From IMG/VR virus record IMGVR_UViG_3300003322_000796, positions 22,429 to 86,428 of that record: a DNA stretch of 64,000 bases. One strand, written 5' to 3'. This DNA is from a virus. Positions within the stretch are counted from its first letter, which is position 1, and the number at the start of each line of letters is the position of its first letter. The position numbers and the translations under genes are program-made. Positions 1-8,699 of this stretch are shown here, in pieces. Under the pieces are notes generated by a model. The model saw only the letters and a list, made by a program, of their open reading frames with translations, was not told the origin of the DNA and did no database searches.

Positions 1-96
1 TTCGAGCCCGTGAGTGCCCCCGAGCGGGACTACACCATCACGGGCCGCTACTGCGGCCAGCGGGGGCCGACCGAGAGCCGCTACACGCTCGCGTAA
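1..96 (+). CDS. 3' end of an upstream gene (partial)
   Basis: The frame starting at base 1 is open through 31 residues and stops at TAA 94-96; the start lies outside the window. The visible tail (FEPVSAPERDYTITGRYCGQ...) is too short to identify. It is followed at once by a terminator-like hairpin, so it closes the preceding transcription unit. A single Cys and a Tyr/Arg-rich end are all that can be described. Confidence 0.6.
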   Translation, partial: FEPVSAPERDYTITGRYCGQRGPTESRYTLA

Positions 97-124
97 GCTC
101 TCCAGGAACAGGTTGGGCCCTGGG

Positions 125-163
125 AGCCCCTCACCGCACGGCAGGAGCGGAGAGGGGCTTCTT
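125..163 (+). terminator. terminator-like hairpin
   Basis: An 8-bp perfect stem (AGCCCCTC 125-132 with GAGGGGCT 152-159) is followed by TCTT. It ends the upstream gene and sits 7 bases before the first bipartite element. Confidence 0.6.
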
Positions 164-165
164 GC

Positions 166-201
166 TGTCCTGTAGGCCCTGTTCCCGGCGAAGGGGTGGA
201 G
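166..201 (+). promoter_or_regulatory. bipartite element 1 (TGTCC-N19-GAAGGGGTGGAG)
   Basis: First of 15 copies. Left half at 166-170, right half at 190-201, 19 bases between. It follows a hairpin and precedes ATG 209 by 7 bases; the GGAGG at the end of the right half is also the only good ribosome binding site for that gene. Confidence 0.75.
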
Positions 202-208
202 GGAGCGC

Positions 209-2362
209 ATGGACGAGACGGACGAGGACGAGTACTGGCTGTTCCAGCAGGGACAGTGGGGCTCTCGCGTCCAGGAGCCCATGCGGGACCGGACCACCAG
301 GGTCCGGGTCAATCCCTCGCCCGAAGACCGCAAGGTCCGGCGCCGACAGCGGCGGGCCACCGCAGGAGGAGACGTGCAGAAGCGCGCTGAACTCGTCCGC
401 GCCGTGAACAAGGCTTCGAGCCTGGCCGAGCAGGCGCGACTGCTGGACGAGCTGGAGAAGTTCGACCGTGGCGTCCGTGCCGAGGCGGCCCAGGCCCGTG
501 AGCTGGACCTCGCGAACACCGTGGTGGGGGAGACCCTCACCCCGGTCCGCGTCCACGAGCACCACACGGCGGCCACGGACTGGCTCGCCTACGAGGCGAG
601 CGTGGACCCGCAGTGGCAGAACCGCATGGTGGCCGAGGCCGCCGCATGGTTCGGCCGCACCCCCGACTTCGTGAAGGCCGACGCCGAGGAGTTCGGCATC
701 CAGGCGGAGGGCAAGGCCCGCTCCCTGGCCGGTCAGTACGGCACCCGGGCGGAGGCGGCCAAGAAGGCGTTCGTCGACTACGCGGCCTTCCTGCGGGCGC
801 AGGCGGCCTCGGGCCTGGACCAGATCCAGCAGACGATCGACCCCAACAACTCGCCGAAGACCACGCCGCTCCCGACCGAGGTCTTCGACAACTTCGCCCC
901 CGAGGTCGACCCCATCAACGCGGGCGTCTCCGGCACCGAGACCTCCGAGCGCAACCCGCTGCTCCAGGAGATCGTCAACGGCGGCTCCGGAGCGGACTCC
1001 GGCGCCCCGGAGAAGCCCGGCGGCCACTCCACCGGCGACGAGCTGTCCTGGTCCCCTCCGCAGGGGATGCAGCAGGACTCCGCCGCGCCCCTGTCGTACG
1101 GCCAGGGCCCGACCCCCGAGGGCGGCGCCGGTACCGGTCCGCGTCACCAGGGCTCGCTGATCGACGCCCCCTCCCCGGCCATCGGCTACGCCTTCTCGAT
1201 GGACGACTACCTCCAGGCCCGAGCCAAGGCCGGTGGTCAGGGAAAAGAGCGTAAGGAGGCCGCGTCCGGGCTTCCGCAGATCCAGGAGACCGTAGACGCG
1301 AACAACCAGCCCCACGCGCCGAGCCCGATCCCGCAGGACGTGGCCTTCCCGCTGGACGAGGAGTTCCAGCCGGAGTGGACCACCAACGGCACGGGCAACG
1401 CCCAGCCTGCCGCTCCCAAGGCGGCGGTGAAGAAGCAGGCCGACATGTTCGGCGGCTCCGACGCGCCCCACCCGACCCCCACGGGTCTGCCGGTGGCCAA
1501 CAGCCCGGCGACCACTCCGCCCCCGGCATCCGCCGCAGGGGGCCAGGCGGCCGGTAGGAGCGACGCCAGCGCCCACGCGGCCCCGACCTTCGGGGACGAC
1601 TCGGCAAGCGTTCCTGCGCCCGCACAGCAGTACGCCGAGGGCTACTCCTCGGTGGACCAGACGGCCGGTGTCCCGCAGAACGTTCCAGGCTCCGTGGCGG
1701 GCCCCGGCAACGGTGTGACCCACGCGGGGGCCAAGGTCTCCTCGCTGATCGTCACGGCGGCCGAGCGGGAGCGCCCCGACTTCCGCAAGGGCTACGGCTA
1801 CGGCTCCCGCTGGACTCCGGGCACGCGCCTGGTCTCCACGGGCTCGGCGGACTTCGAGGCGGGCCTGTACGCGGGCATCTCCGACAACCCCGAGCACCAG
1901 CGAGCGTTCGTGGAGGCGCACCGTACGGCCTCGGTGAACTGGCCGAAGCTGGGTCAGCGGGTGGACACGCACAAGGCGGTCACGGCGCACGTGGTCTCCA
2001 AGAACGAGGTGCCCTCCAACGGGATGTACCTCACCGCGTCCACTTCGATGGACCTGCCGACCATGGCGCCCAACACCTCTCCGGCCGCCGACGGCTCTAC
2101 GCCGATCAACGGCCCCGGGCGCCCCGGTCCCCTGGCGGGAGAGCAGAACGCGGCAGCTCCGGGCGGCCCGAGCCCCTACAACGGCGCGGAGCCCTTCGGT
2201 ACGCCGGTCGTCCCCGGTGTGGGACAGTCTCCCGCGAGTCCCGCAGACGCCCTGATCGGCGGCGGGCACATGTCGACCACCAACCAGGCCATGGGCAAGC
2301 AGGCCCTGGCCTTCCGTCAGCGTGTCCAGGCGGGTCTGCTGGCCGAGCGTCAGGGAAAGTGA
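209..2362 (+). CDS. large Pro/Ala-rich head-associated protein, function unknown
   Basis: 717 residues, starting at ATG 209 behind GGAGGG. Residues 1-60 are acidic then strongly basic. About 60-210 is helical and charged, and the rest is long Pro/Ala/Gly linker with short conserved islands. Two internal repeats begin near residues 208 and 351 (SGLDQIQQTIDPNN and SGLPQIQETVDANN). A compact-looking C-terminal part (about 510-620) contains RPDFRKGYGYGSRW. The same transcription unit carries two more unknown proteins, all upstream of the portal. The SGTET string recurs in the scaffold protein. An internal head or ejected protein is plausible but not shown; I do not recognise the family. Confidence 0.75.
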   Translation: MDETDEDEYWLFQQGQWGSRVQEPMRDRTTRVRVNPSPEDRKVRRRQRRATAGGDVQKRAELVRAVNKASSLAEQARLLDELEKFDRGVRAEAAQARELDLANTVVGETLTPVRVHEHHTAATDWLAYEASVDPQWQNRMVAEAAAWFGRTPDFVKADAEEFGIQAEGKARSLAGQYGTRAEAAKKAFVDYAAFLRAQAASGLDQIQQTIDPNNSPKTTPLPTEVFDNFAPEVDPINAGVSGTETSERNPLLQEIVNGGSGADSGAPEKPGGHSTGDELSWSPPQGMQQDSAAPLSYGQGPTPEGGAGTGPRHQGSLIDAPSPAIGYAFSMDDYLQARAKAGGQGKERKEAASGLPQIQETVDANNQPHAPSPIPQDVAFPLDEEFQPEWTTNGTGNAQPAAPKAAVKKQADMFGGSDAPHPTPTGLPVANSPATTPPPASAAGGQAAGRSDASAHAAPTFGDDSASVPAPAQQYAEGYSSVDQTAGVPQNVPGSVAGPGNGVTHAGAKVSSLIVTAAERERPDFRKGYGYGSRWTPGTRLVSTGSADFEAGLYAGISDNPEHQRAFVEAHRTASVNWPKLGQRVDTHKAVTAHVVSKNEVPSNGMYLTASTSMDLPTMAPNTSPAADGSTPINGPGRPGPLAGEQNAAAPGGPSPYNGAEPFGTPVVPGVGQSPASPADALIGGGHMSTTNQAMGKQALAFRQRVQAGLLAERQGK

Positions 2363-2369
2363 GGAACAG

Positions 2370-3665
2370 ATGACGACGGACCTGTGGAGCGAGGCGTCGC
2401 GCGATCTCGACGCCGAGCGCCACACTCTGGCCCTGGAGACGGCCAAGGCCGCTTCCACCGGCACCTGGGCCTTCCTGGCCATGGCCACGTCCCAGACCGA
2501 GTTCGAGGACCGGCTTGCCCTCGCGGGGGAGCGGATCCAGACAGTGGCGGCCGAGGCGGGCGTGGACGAGGAAGAGCTGAAGAGCGTCTTCGCCCAGCGC
2601 TTCGCCCTGCTGGCGGAGGCGGGATCCTTCCCTCCCGGAGGTGACGACGACTCCGACGAGGACGACGACTCCGGGGACGACGGAGACGACGACGGCTCGG
2701 ACGACGACAGCGATTCGGACGACTCCGACGACAGCGACGACTCGGGGGACGATGACGACGACTCCGACGATTCCTCTGACGACGGCGATTCCGACGGGGA
2801 CGACGACTCCGACTCCGACTCGGATTCGGACGACGACAAGGACTCGGGATCGGCTCCGCCGTGGGCGGGGAAGTTCTCGTCCCTGGCCGCCCGCATCTCG
2901 GCGGGCGAGAATCCGCTGGCGTGGGGTGGTACCCCTTTCGTCCGTAGCTCCGCCCGCAAGGAAGCGGCGGACGGGGCGCCGGTCTCGGACGTGAACAACC
3001 CGACCCCGGATCCACTGGCTGATGCGGGCGCTCCGGCGCCCGTGCCCGGTATGGAGGGCGGGATCGCGGAGACCACCAAGCCCCGGCAGATGCCGGAGGG
3101 CGGCGGGATGGACTCGCCCGGCATGGGGATGGACGGGATCGACGACAACCCCGCCGGTGCCGACACCCCGGACTCCGGACTCAACGGGGGTGACATCGAG
3201 CAGGGCGGCAACGACCTGCCACCGAGCACGGCGAAGATCGCGGCCATCGCGGCCGAGGTGCGCCGGTACAACCCGGGCCTGTCCGAGCGGCAGGTCCTGC
3301 ACGTGGCGTCCCAGGCCTACGAGACCTACCTCCACAAGCACGCCGAGGACATGAGCCCGCTCCTGTTCGGCGACCGTGGGGGCGTCGAGGACGGCCCGGC
3401 CACGAACAAGGTCAAGACCTGGGCTCCGGCCGACTTCAAGCCGGGCAGGCCCGGCGGGGGCGGTACGGGCCAGGAGGGCGAGGGGGACGACGGCGGCAAG
3501 GGCTCCGAGGGTGGCGGGATGGTTCCGCCGGTCGTACCGGGCCTGAAGCGCATGCTGCCCGGAGGGGGAGCGGGCGCCGCCGGGGGCGCGGCAGCGGGAG
3601 AGGCGGCCGGAGCGGGCACAGCCCTCGCGGAGGCGGGAGAGCTTCTCCCGCTGCTGGCCCTGTAG
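2370..3665 (+). CDS. acidic Asp/Ser-repeat protein, function unknown
   Basis: 431 residues from ATG 2370 (GAGGAA five bases upstream; a GTG at 2322 lies inside the previous gene and lacks a better site). Residues 1-90 look alpha-helical. About 91-160 is an almost pure Asp/Ser tract encoded by GAC/TCC/TCG triplets. A second ordered part (about 290-335, containing YNPGLSERQVLHVASQAYETYL) is followed by a Gly-rich tail. It is probably a flexible virion or assembly protein. There is no enzymatic motif. It follows its neighbour by 7 bases. Confidence 0.7.
   Translation: MTTDLWSEASRDLDAERHTLALETAKAASTGTWAFLAMATSQTEFEDRLALAGERIQTVAAEAGVDEEELKSVFAQRFALLAEAGSFPPGGDDDSDEDDDSGDDGDDDGSDDDSDSDDSDDSDDSGDDDDDSDDSSDDGDSDGDDDSDSDSDSDDDKDSGSAPPWAGKFSSLAARISAGENPLAWGGTPFVRSSARKEAADGAPVSDVNNPTPDPLADAGAPAPVPGMEGGIAETTKPRQMPEGGGMDSPGMGMDGIDDNPAGADTPDSGLNGGDIEQGGNDLPPSTAKIAAIAAEVRRYNPGLSERQVLHVASQAYETYLHKHAEDMSPLLFGDRGGVEDGPATNKVKTWAPADFKPGRPGGGGTGQEGEGDDGGKGSEGGGMVPPVVPGLKRMLPGGGAGAAGGAAAGEAAGAGTALAEAGELLPLLAL
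2640..2848 (+). repeat. GAC/TCC triplet low-complexity tract
   Basis: About 200 bases of imperfect GAC/TCC/TCG/GAT triplets encode the Asp/Ser tract of the 2370-3665 protein. The reverse strand reads as a long Ser/Glu open frame, which is an artefact of the same composition. Confidence 0.8.
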
Positions 3666-3672
3666 GAGAAGC

Positions 3673-4155
3673 GTGATCAGCGACGGGAGCCGGATCGAGT
3701 ACGTCGGCCTGAAGACGAAGACCCTGGATCCGGGGGACCAGGGCTCCGTCCTCGTCGTGTCCGGCCACAACGCCCACGTGCAGTGGCGGACCGGCTCCCT
3801 CGCGGGCAAGGTCACCCTGGAGGACACCGACGATCTCCGCCCCCTGGGAAGCCGTCAGGGGGCCGTGGAAGCGGCTCTGGACGACTCGCTGGAGGTCTCG
3901 GGCGTCGGGACCGTCACAGCCCGCCAGATCTACGACGAGGGCGGTTCCAGCGCCCTTCTGAACGCCATGGCCGACGCAGGAAAGCTCGCCTCCTTCCAGG
4001 ACATCGCCGAGGAGGCGCTGACCCTGGTCGCCTCCCGTCTGCGCTCCTCGGACTCCTTCACGGCCATGGCGTCGCATCTGGACGACGACGAACGCGAGGA
4101 TCTGCTGAGGACCGCGTCCGCCGCTCTCATCCGGGACGCCTTCACACCCTCCTGA
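3673..4155 (+). CDS. small hypothetical protein
   Basis: 160 residues from GTG 3673 with AGGAGA in front. The N-terminal 60 residues read like a small beta domain (IEYVGLKTKTLDPGDQGSVL...HVQWRTGSLAGKVTL), and the remainder is helical and acidic. No family is recognised. It is the last gene of the first transcription unit; a second bipartite element follows two bases after its stop. Confidence 0.7.
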   Translation: MISDGSRIEYVGLKTKTLDPGDQGSVLVVSGHNAHVQWRTGSLAGKVTLEDTDDLRPLGSRQGAVEAALDDSLEVSGVGTVTARQIYDEGGSSALLNAMADAGKLASFQDIAEEALTLVASRLRSSDSFTAMASHLDDDEREDLLRTASAALIRDAFTPS

Positions 4156-4191
4156 TGTCCTCACGGCCTGATCTCCGCCGAAGGGGTGGAG
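4156..4191 (+). promoter_or_regulatory. bipartite element 2 (TGTCC-N19-GAAGGGGTGGAG)
   Basis: Left half 4156-4160, right half 4180-4191, spacer 19. ATG 4198 is six bases downstream and its ribosome binding site GGAGGT overlaps the right half. Confidence 0.75.
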
Positions 4192-4197
4192 GTGGTC

Positions 4198-6099
4198 ATG
4201 GGCAGGACCTGCGAGCGGTGCGGCGCCAAGGCGTCCCCGTTCATTCCCCGCACCCGGCTGGAGGACGGCCGACTGGTGTGCGCCGGGTGCGCCCAGGCCG
4301 TCTCGCGTGAGCGTACGGCCGGTCGCCGGGAGGCCGCCGATCACTGGGCCGGGGAGCTGGCCGACGACACGTACCACCCGCTGCTCCAGCCCCTCCCGCA
4401 GAGCGTCTGGGACCGCTTCTACGAGTCCCGCAAGACGGCGGCCGAGTCCCAGGGCTACCCGAACCCGCACCACTCCGAGATGCACTCCGGCGGCCCGGGG
4501 GAGCACGAGTGGTACCACGGCACCGGGACCCAGTTCGAGGGGCCGCCCAAGAGCGCCACTGAGCTGATGAGCGGCCACGGCTACTGGGGCAACTTCGGCG
4601 CCGGGGACTGGAACAACCACATCGGCTCGCACTGGACGTCCCTGCACGGGATGTCCAAGGAGTTCATGTCGGGCTCGAACGCGGGCAACCGGGTCATCCA
4701 CGCCAAGCTGCACATGAAGAACCCGGTGCACTACAACTCGCTCGACCACATGACGCATGACGCGTACGAGCGCCTGCACGCCTCGGGCCACATGCAGGAC
4801 GACGGCAAGTACGTCGGAAACCACCGGGACGACGCCAGCGACGAGCACGGCTGCTGCTCCGGCCGATTGCTGGAGTACGCCAAGGGCCAGCACCGCTCGG
4901 ACGGCAAGTACGGCCTGGAGGCCTACCGGGACTCCCTGCGGGCCTCCGGCCACGACGGCATCGTGGTCCGCAACAACACGGACGACCCGATCGGGCACTA
5001 CAACGCGATCCCGCTCTCCTCAGACGACATCGAGATCACGCACGGCGGCTGCAACCGGCAGCACCACGACGAGCGGGACAACGACGACGAGGAGTTCGAG
5101 ACCCATCGGGACAAGCTCGTCGGCGACTGGAAGGAGGAGGCGCCCTACCACTCGTCGCTCTACAGCGGCGGCAAGGCCCTCCCCGACGCTTCGGACGTCC
5201 ACGAGGCCCATGTGGCCAAGAAGGCCGTCCAGCACGCCCACGTGGCCCCTGGAGCCGAGCGGGGCGACGCGGACCCCGAATCCCCCGGACACGACCTGGA
5301 CGAGGCTCACGAGGAGAACGAGCCGAGCTTCGGCGGGGAGTACTGCTCACATTGTGATGAGCTGACCGATCACTCCACCGAACAGCACGGCAAGGAGCAC
5401 GATCTCCGGCACCTCGAAGAGCATCACGGATACTCCCCAGATCACTTTCTTCACGATGTGCTCAAGGAGATGTCGCCGGATGAAGTCGCAGCTCATCACC
5501 ATCACGAGCACCACACGGACTTCCCCTCCGGAGACTTCCCGGACCACATTCATCACAATCTGAAAGAGGCTCGGATGGCCCCGTATCAGAAGGTGGCTCA
5601 CGACTCGGGCGACGGGGCAACGATCTTCCACTGCCCCTTCTGCGGTTCGGGTCAGGTGATCGCCCGCTCGGACCGGAGCACCGAGTGCGAGTACTGCCAC
5701 ACCTGCTTCACCGTCCAGGTCCAGCCGCAGTTCCCGGCCTTCCCCCAGACGGTCGACGGGATGCCCATGCAGGTGCCCGGCATGCCCGGTCAGATCGGCG
5801 GTCCTCCGGCCGCTCCGGACGCCATGGGAGACCCCATGGGCGGCGTGGATCCCTTCGGTGCAGGGGGCGACCCCGGCGAGGAGGACGAGGGAGAGGGCTT
5901 CCCCGGCAGCGACGACGAGGGCGATGAGCCGGAGGACGACGAGGAGGGCGGCGGGAGTGCTCCCCCGTTCGCCAAGGGCTCCATGCTCCGCACGGCCTCC
6001 GGCGCGGAGCTGGGGATGGACAACTACGTGAGACACCTGGCGATCAAGTTCGCCGACGACAAGGACGCCGTGATCGAGCAGATCCGGGAGGGACGGTAA
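4198..6099 (+). CDS. zinc-ribbon and ADP-ribosyltransferase-like polyvalent protein
   Basis: 633 residues from ATG 4198; the alternative GTG 4186 lies within the regulatory element. An N-terminal zinc ribbon has C5-x2-C8 and C28-x2-C31. Residues about 100-285 begin WYHGT (H107, G108, T109), continue with a SHWTS strand and end GHDGIVV...HYNAIPLSSDDIEI. This is the layout of the ADP-ribosyltransferase domains found in phage polyvalent proteins. A His/Asp/Glu-rich stretch follows. A second ribbon is C479-x2-C482-x14-C497-x2-C500, and the tail is Pro/Gly-rich and acidic. It lies directly upstream of the portal, so packaging into the head is likely. The ART assignment rests on motif recognition only. 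Confidence 0.7.
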   Translation: MGRTCERCGAKASPFIPRTRLEDGRLVCAGCAQAVSRERTAGRREAADHWAGELADDTYHPLLQPLPQSVWDRFYESRKTAAESQGYPNPHHSEMHSGGPGEHEWYHGTGTQFEGPPKSATELMSGHGYWGNFGAGDWNNHIGSHWTSLHGMSKEFMSGSNAGNRVIHAKLHMKNPVHYNSLDHMTHDAYERLHASGHMQDDGKYVGNHRDDASDEHGCCSGRLLEYAKGQHRSDGKYGLEAYRDSLRASGHDGIVVRNNTDDPIGHYNAIPLSSDDIEITHGGCNRQHHDERDNDDEEFETHRDKLVGDWKEEAPYHSSLYSGGKALPDASDVHEAHVAKKAVQHAHVAPGAERGDADPESPGHDLDEAHEENEPSFGGEYCSHCDELTDHSTEQHGKEHDLRHLEEHHGYSPDHFLHDVLKEMSPDEVAAHHHHEHHTDFPSGDFPDHIHHNLKEARMAPYQKVAHDSGDGATIFHCPFCGSGQVIARSDRSTECEYCHTCFTVQVQPQFPAFPQTVDGMPMQVPGMPGQIGGPPAAPDAMGDPMGGVDPFGAGGDPGEEDEGEGFPGSDDEGDEPEDDEEGGGSAPPFAKGSMLRTASGAELGMDNYVRHLAIKFADDKDAVIEQIREGR

Positions 6100-6287
6100 T
6101 GGCCGAGCGCACGTTCTACGTAGTCGTGGACTACAAGGGGCCCGACGGGGTGGAGCACCAGCGCGGGGAGTCGGTGACCTTCGCCGAGGGGGACACCCTC
6201 CCCAGCGAGCTGCGCCAGCGCGGAGTGCTCTCCCTGACCCCGGTCCGCCGCGAGGTCTCCGGGCGCCGGAAGGAAGGCGCGGAGTGA
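6099..6287 (+). CDS. small hypothetical protein
   Basis: 62 residues; ATG 6099 overlaps the TAA of the previous gene by one base, so translation is probably coupled. It begins with a beta-strand-rich stretch (RTFYVVVDYKGPDG) and ends in a basic tail. The size and position match small head genes next to portals, but no family is recognised. Confidence 0.6.
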   Translation: MAERTFYVVVDYKGPDGVEHQRGESVTFAEGDTLPSELRQRGVLSLTPVRREVSGRRKEGAE

Positions 6288-6589
6288 TCTCGGGGGAGCT
6301 TCTCACGCACATCGAGAACGCTCCCCGGACCGAGCTTCCCGGCATCCTCGCAACGGAGCACGAATGCCAGGGGTCGAAGTTCCACAGCCCCAGGCCACTG
6401 GTCGTCCACCAACTGCCGATGCCGCACTCGCCCGGGGAGATGATCTACCTCTGCGGCACCTGCCGGGACAACGTCCTGCTGCTCTCCTCGCTTCAGGAGC
6501 AGGGGGAGGTGCCGTGGCCCGTGAAGAGGTGCTTCGGGAACCTCATCCGGGCCATCGCCGACAACACCAAGGAGAACGACCATGCCTGA
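6284..6589 (+). CDS. small Cys/His-containing hypothetical protein
   Basis: 101 residues from GTG 6284, overlapping the previous stop by four bases and the portal start by eight. It contains H-x-C (ATEHECQG), a His-rich middle and CGTC, which together could bind one zinc ion. The tight overlaps on both sides indicate a coupled operon with the portal. Function unknown. Confidence 0.6.
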   Translation: MISGELLTHIENAPRTELPGILATEHECQGSKFHSPRPLVVHQLPMPHSPGEMIYLCGTCRDNVLLLSSLQEQGEVPWPVKRCFGNLIRAIADNTKENDHA

Positions 6590-8699
6590 GCAGGACCCCC
6601 AGATGGACGCGTACCAGGCGGCTGCCTTCCAGCGCCTGGGCAAGAGCATGGTGCGCGGGGGTGCTGCCCAGACCGACGGAACTCCTGAAGCTGCCCAGAT
6701 GCGGAAGAACCGGCGGGTGAACATGCGCCGGACGGCAGCGGCCGGAGGCCCCTCGTCGACTGCGTTCGCCACCGGGCGCCCGCGCGACCCGCTGTTCTAC
6801 TGGAAGCAGAACAACCTCCCCTACGAGGTCGACGACGAGGCCCAGCTCCGGCAGCTCCGGATGTACTGCCGCCTGCTGTACCAGACCCACCCGATCATCG
6901 CGTCCTGCATCGACATCTACACGAAGTACCCGCTGCTCGGCATGGAACTGCGGTGCAAGGACGAGCAGGTCACACGCTTCTACGAGGACCTCTTCTTCAC
7001 CAAGGAGGGCCTGAACTATAAGAAGTTCCTGCTGGACGTCGGCCGGGAGTACTGGACCGTCGGCGAGGCCTGGCCGTTCGCCACCTTCAACGAGTCCCTG
7101 GGCATCTGGGACAACGAGGAGCTGCTCAATCCGGACGATGTCCAGGTCCAGCGATCGGCCTTCCTGCGTGAGCCCCGCTTCCTGATCCGCCTGCCGGAGA
7201 CGATCCGCGAGGTCATGCAGCGGCGCTCTCCGGCGTGGGAGTACGAGAAGATCATGAAGGTCTACCCGGAGCTGTCCCGCTACTCCGGCGCGGACGACCT
7301 TATGCCGGTGTCGAACATCCTGCTCCAGCAGATGAAATTCGAGGCGGACACCTTCGCCAAGCGGGGTATCCCGCTGCTCATGCGCGCCATGCGCGCGGTC
7401 ATGCAGGAGGAGATGCTCAACGCGGCTCAGGACGCCGTGGCGGACCGCCTGTACACCCCGCTGGTCCTGGTGAAGCTCGGAGCGACCGCCAAGGACCTCG
7501 GCACGGAGATCCCGTGGATTCCCACCCAGGACGACCTGGAGGAGTTCATGGAGTCCCTGGACGCCGCTCTCGCGGCCGACTTCCGGGCTCTCGTGCACAA
7601 CTTCGCGGTGACCATGGAGCCCGTCTTCGGCCGGGAGAACATGCCCGACATGACGGCGGACTTCGAGCGGCTGGAGGACCGGATCCTTCAGGCTTTCGGC
7701 CTGTCCAAGACCATGCTGTCTGGTGCTTCCTCCGGTGAGACGTACGCGGCCGACGCGCTGAACCGCGACCTGGTCTCCCAGCTCCTGACGACCTACCAGG
7801 ACATGATCAAGGAGCACTTCCGCCAGCGGGCTCTGGTGGTCGCCGAGGCCCAGGAGCACTACGACTACGACGAGCGCAACGGCAAGCGCTACGTGAAGAT
7901 GGAAGAAGTCCTGGAGATCGACGAGGAGACCGGCGAGGAGCGCATCGTCGAGCAGCCGAAGCTGCTGGTCCCCGAGCTGACCATGCAGACGATGTCCCTC
8001 AAGGACGAGGCGGCCGAGCGGGAGTTCTTCGAGGCCCTGCGCGCGGCCGGGGTCCCGATCTCCATGAAGACCCGGCTCATGGCCTCCGGCATCGACTTCG
8101 AGGACGAGATCGAGCGCACCCAGGACGAGTCCGTGGCCCTCGCGGTGGCCGAGCAGGAGACCCGGAAGAAGACCTACCAGGCGCTCAAGGACGCCGGACT
8201 CCCGATCCCGTCCGACCTGCGGGCCGACTTCCAGCCGGTGGCCCAGCAGGCCATGCCCCCGGCCCTGCCGGACGCCACTCAGGGCATCCAAACTCCCCAG
8301 CTCGGTCTGGCCTCCGGACCGATGACGCCGACCCTGGCTCCCACTCAGATGGACCTCATGGGCAACCAGCCCGCCGGTGGGGTCCCGATGCCCGGCATGC
8401 CCGCCACCCCGGTGGACGGCACCGAGCAGGGCGGCGAAGCGGCCTCCGAGGGTGCAGCGCGCCCCGAGGAGTCCGACGAGCAGCGGGGCGGCATGCCCAA
8501 GCCCGCAGCCCTGTTCCGGCAGACCGAACGCACCCGCAAGCTCGCGCGGGAGCTGCACCAGCCCCGCGACCTCCCCGAGGGCGTGGAGCTGAAGGACTGG
8601 GACCCGATCGGCAAGTTCGCCACCCCGAAGGTCGTCGGCATCCGGCGCCACATCGAGGTGGACCCCGAGACGTTCTACGAGGAGACGGTGGATGCCTAA
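6582..8699 (+). CDS. portal protein
   Basis: 705 residues. This is the dodecameric DNA gate at the head vertex. The central part has the portal pattern: FYWKQNNLPYEV entry, LLYQTHPIIASCIDIYTKYPL, GREYWTVGEAW, repeated charged clip/stem helices, and a C-terminal crown helix region (about 430-560). The last 150 residues are a Pro/Gly/Met linker followed by a conserved end (HQPRDLPEGVELKDWDP...). Length is normal for large actinophage myovirus portals. The start ATG overlaps the preceding gene and the stop overlaps the next start, so the gene is coupled to the fibres downstream. The terminase is not in the window. Confidence 0.85.
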   Translation: MPEQDPQMDAYQAAAFQRLGKSMVRGGAAQTDGTPEAAQMRKNRRVNMRRTAAAGGPSSTAFATGRPRDPLFYWKQNNLPYEVDDEAQLRQLRMYCRLLYQTHPIIASCIDIYTKYPLLGMELRCKDEQVTRFYEDLFFTKEGLNYKKFLLDVGREYWTVGEAWPFATFNESLGIWDNEELLNPDDVQVQRSAFLREPRFLIRLPETIREVMQRRSPAWEYEKIMKVYPELSRYSGADDLMPVSNILLQQMKFEADTFAKRGIPLLMRAMRAVMQEEMLNAAQDAVADRLYTPLVLVKLGATAKDLGTEIPWIPTQDDLEEFMESLDAALAADFRALVHNFAVTMEPVFGRENMPDMTADFERLEDRILQAFGLSKTMLSGASSGETYAADALNRDLVSQLLTTYQDMIKEHFRQRALVVAEAQEHYDYDERNGKRYVKMEEVLEIDEETGEERIVEQPKLLVPELTMQTMSLKDEAAEREFFEALRAAGVPISMKTRLMASGIDFEDEIERTQDESVALAVAEQETRKKTYQALKDAGLPIPSDLRADFQPVAQQAMPPALPDATQGIQTPQLGLASGPMTPTLAPTQMDLMGNQPAGGVPMPGMPATPVDGTEQGGEAASEGAARPEESDEQRGGMPKPAALFRQTERTRKLARELHQPRDLPEGVELKDWDPIGKFATPKVVGIRRHIEVDPETFYEETVDA

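Noticed and set aside
2640-2848. Triplet repeats as a CRISPR or satellite array.
   Set aside because: They are in-frame Asp/Ser codons without spacers or a constant repeat unit. No CRISPR array was seen anywhere in the window.
131-3271. Very long reverse-strand open frames, for example 131-3271, 6543-9182, 33404-36316 and 57790-60768.
   Set aside because: They mirror real + strand genes in GC-rich DNA, lack binding sites, and encode Arg/Gly/Val or Ser/Glu-biased sequence without domain logic.
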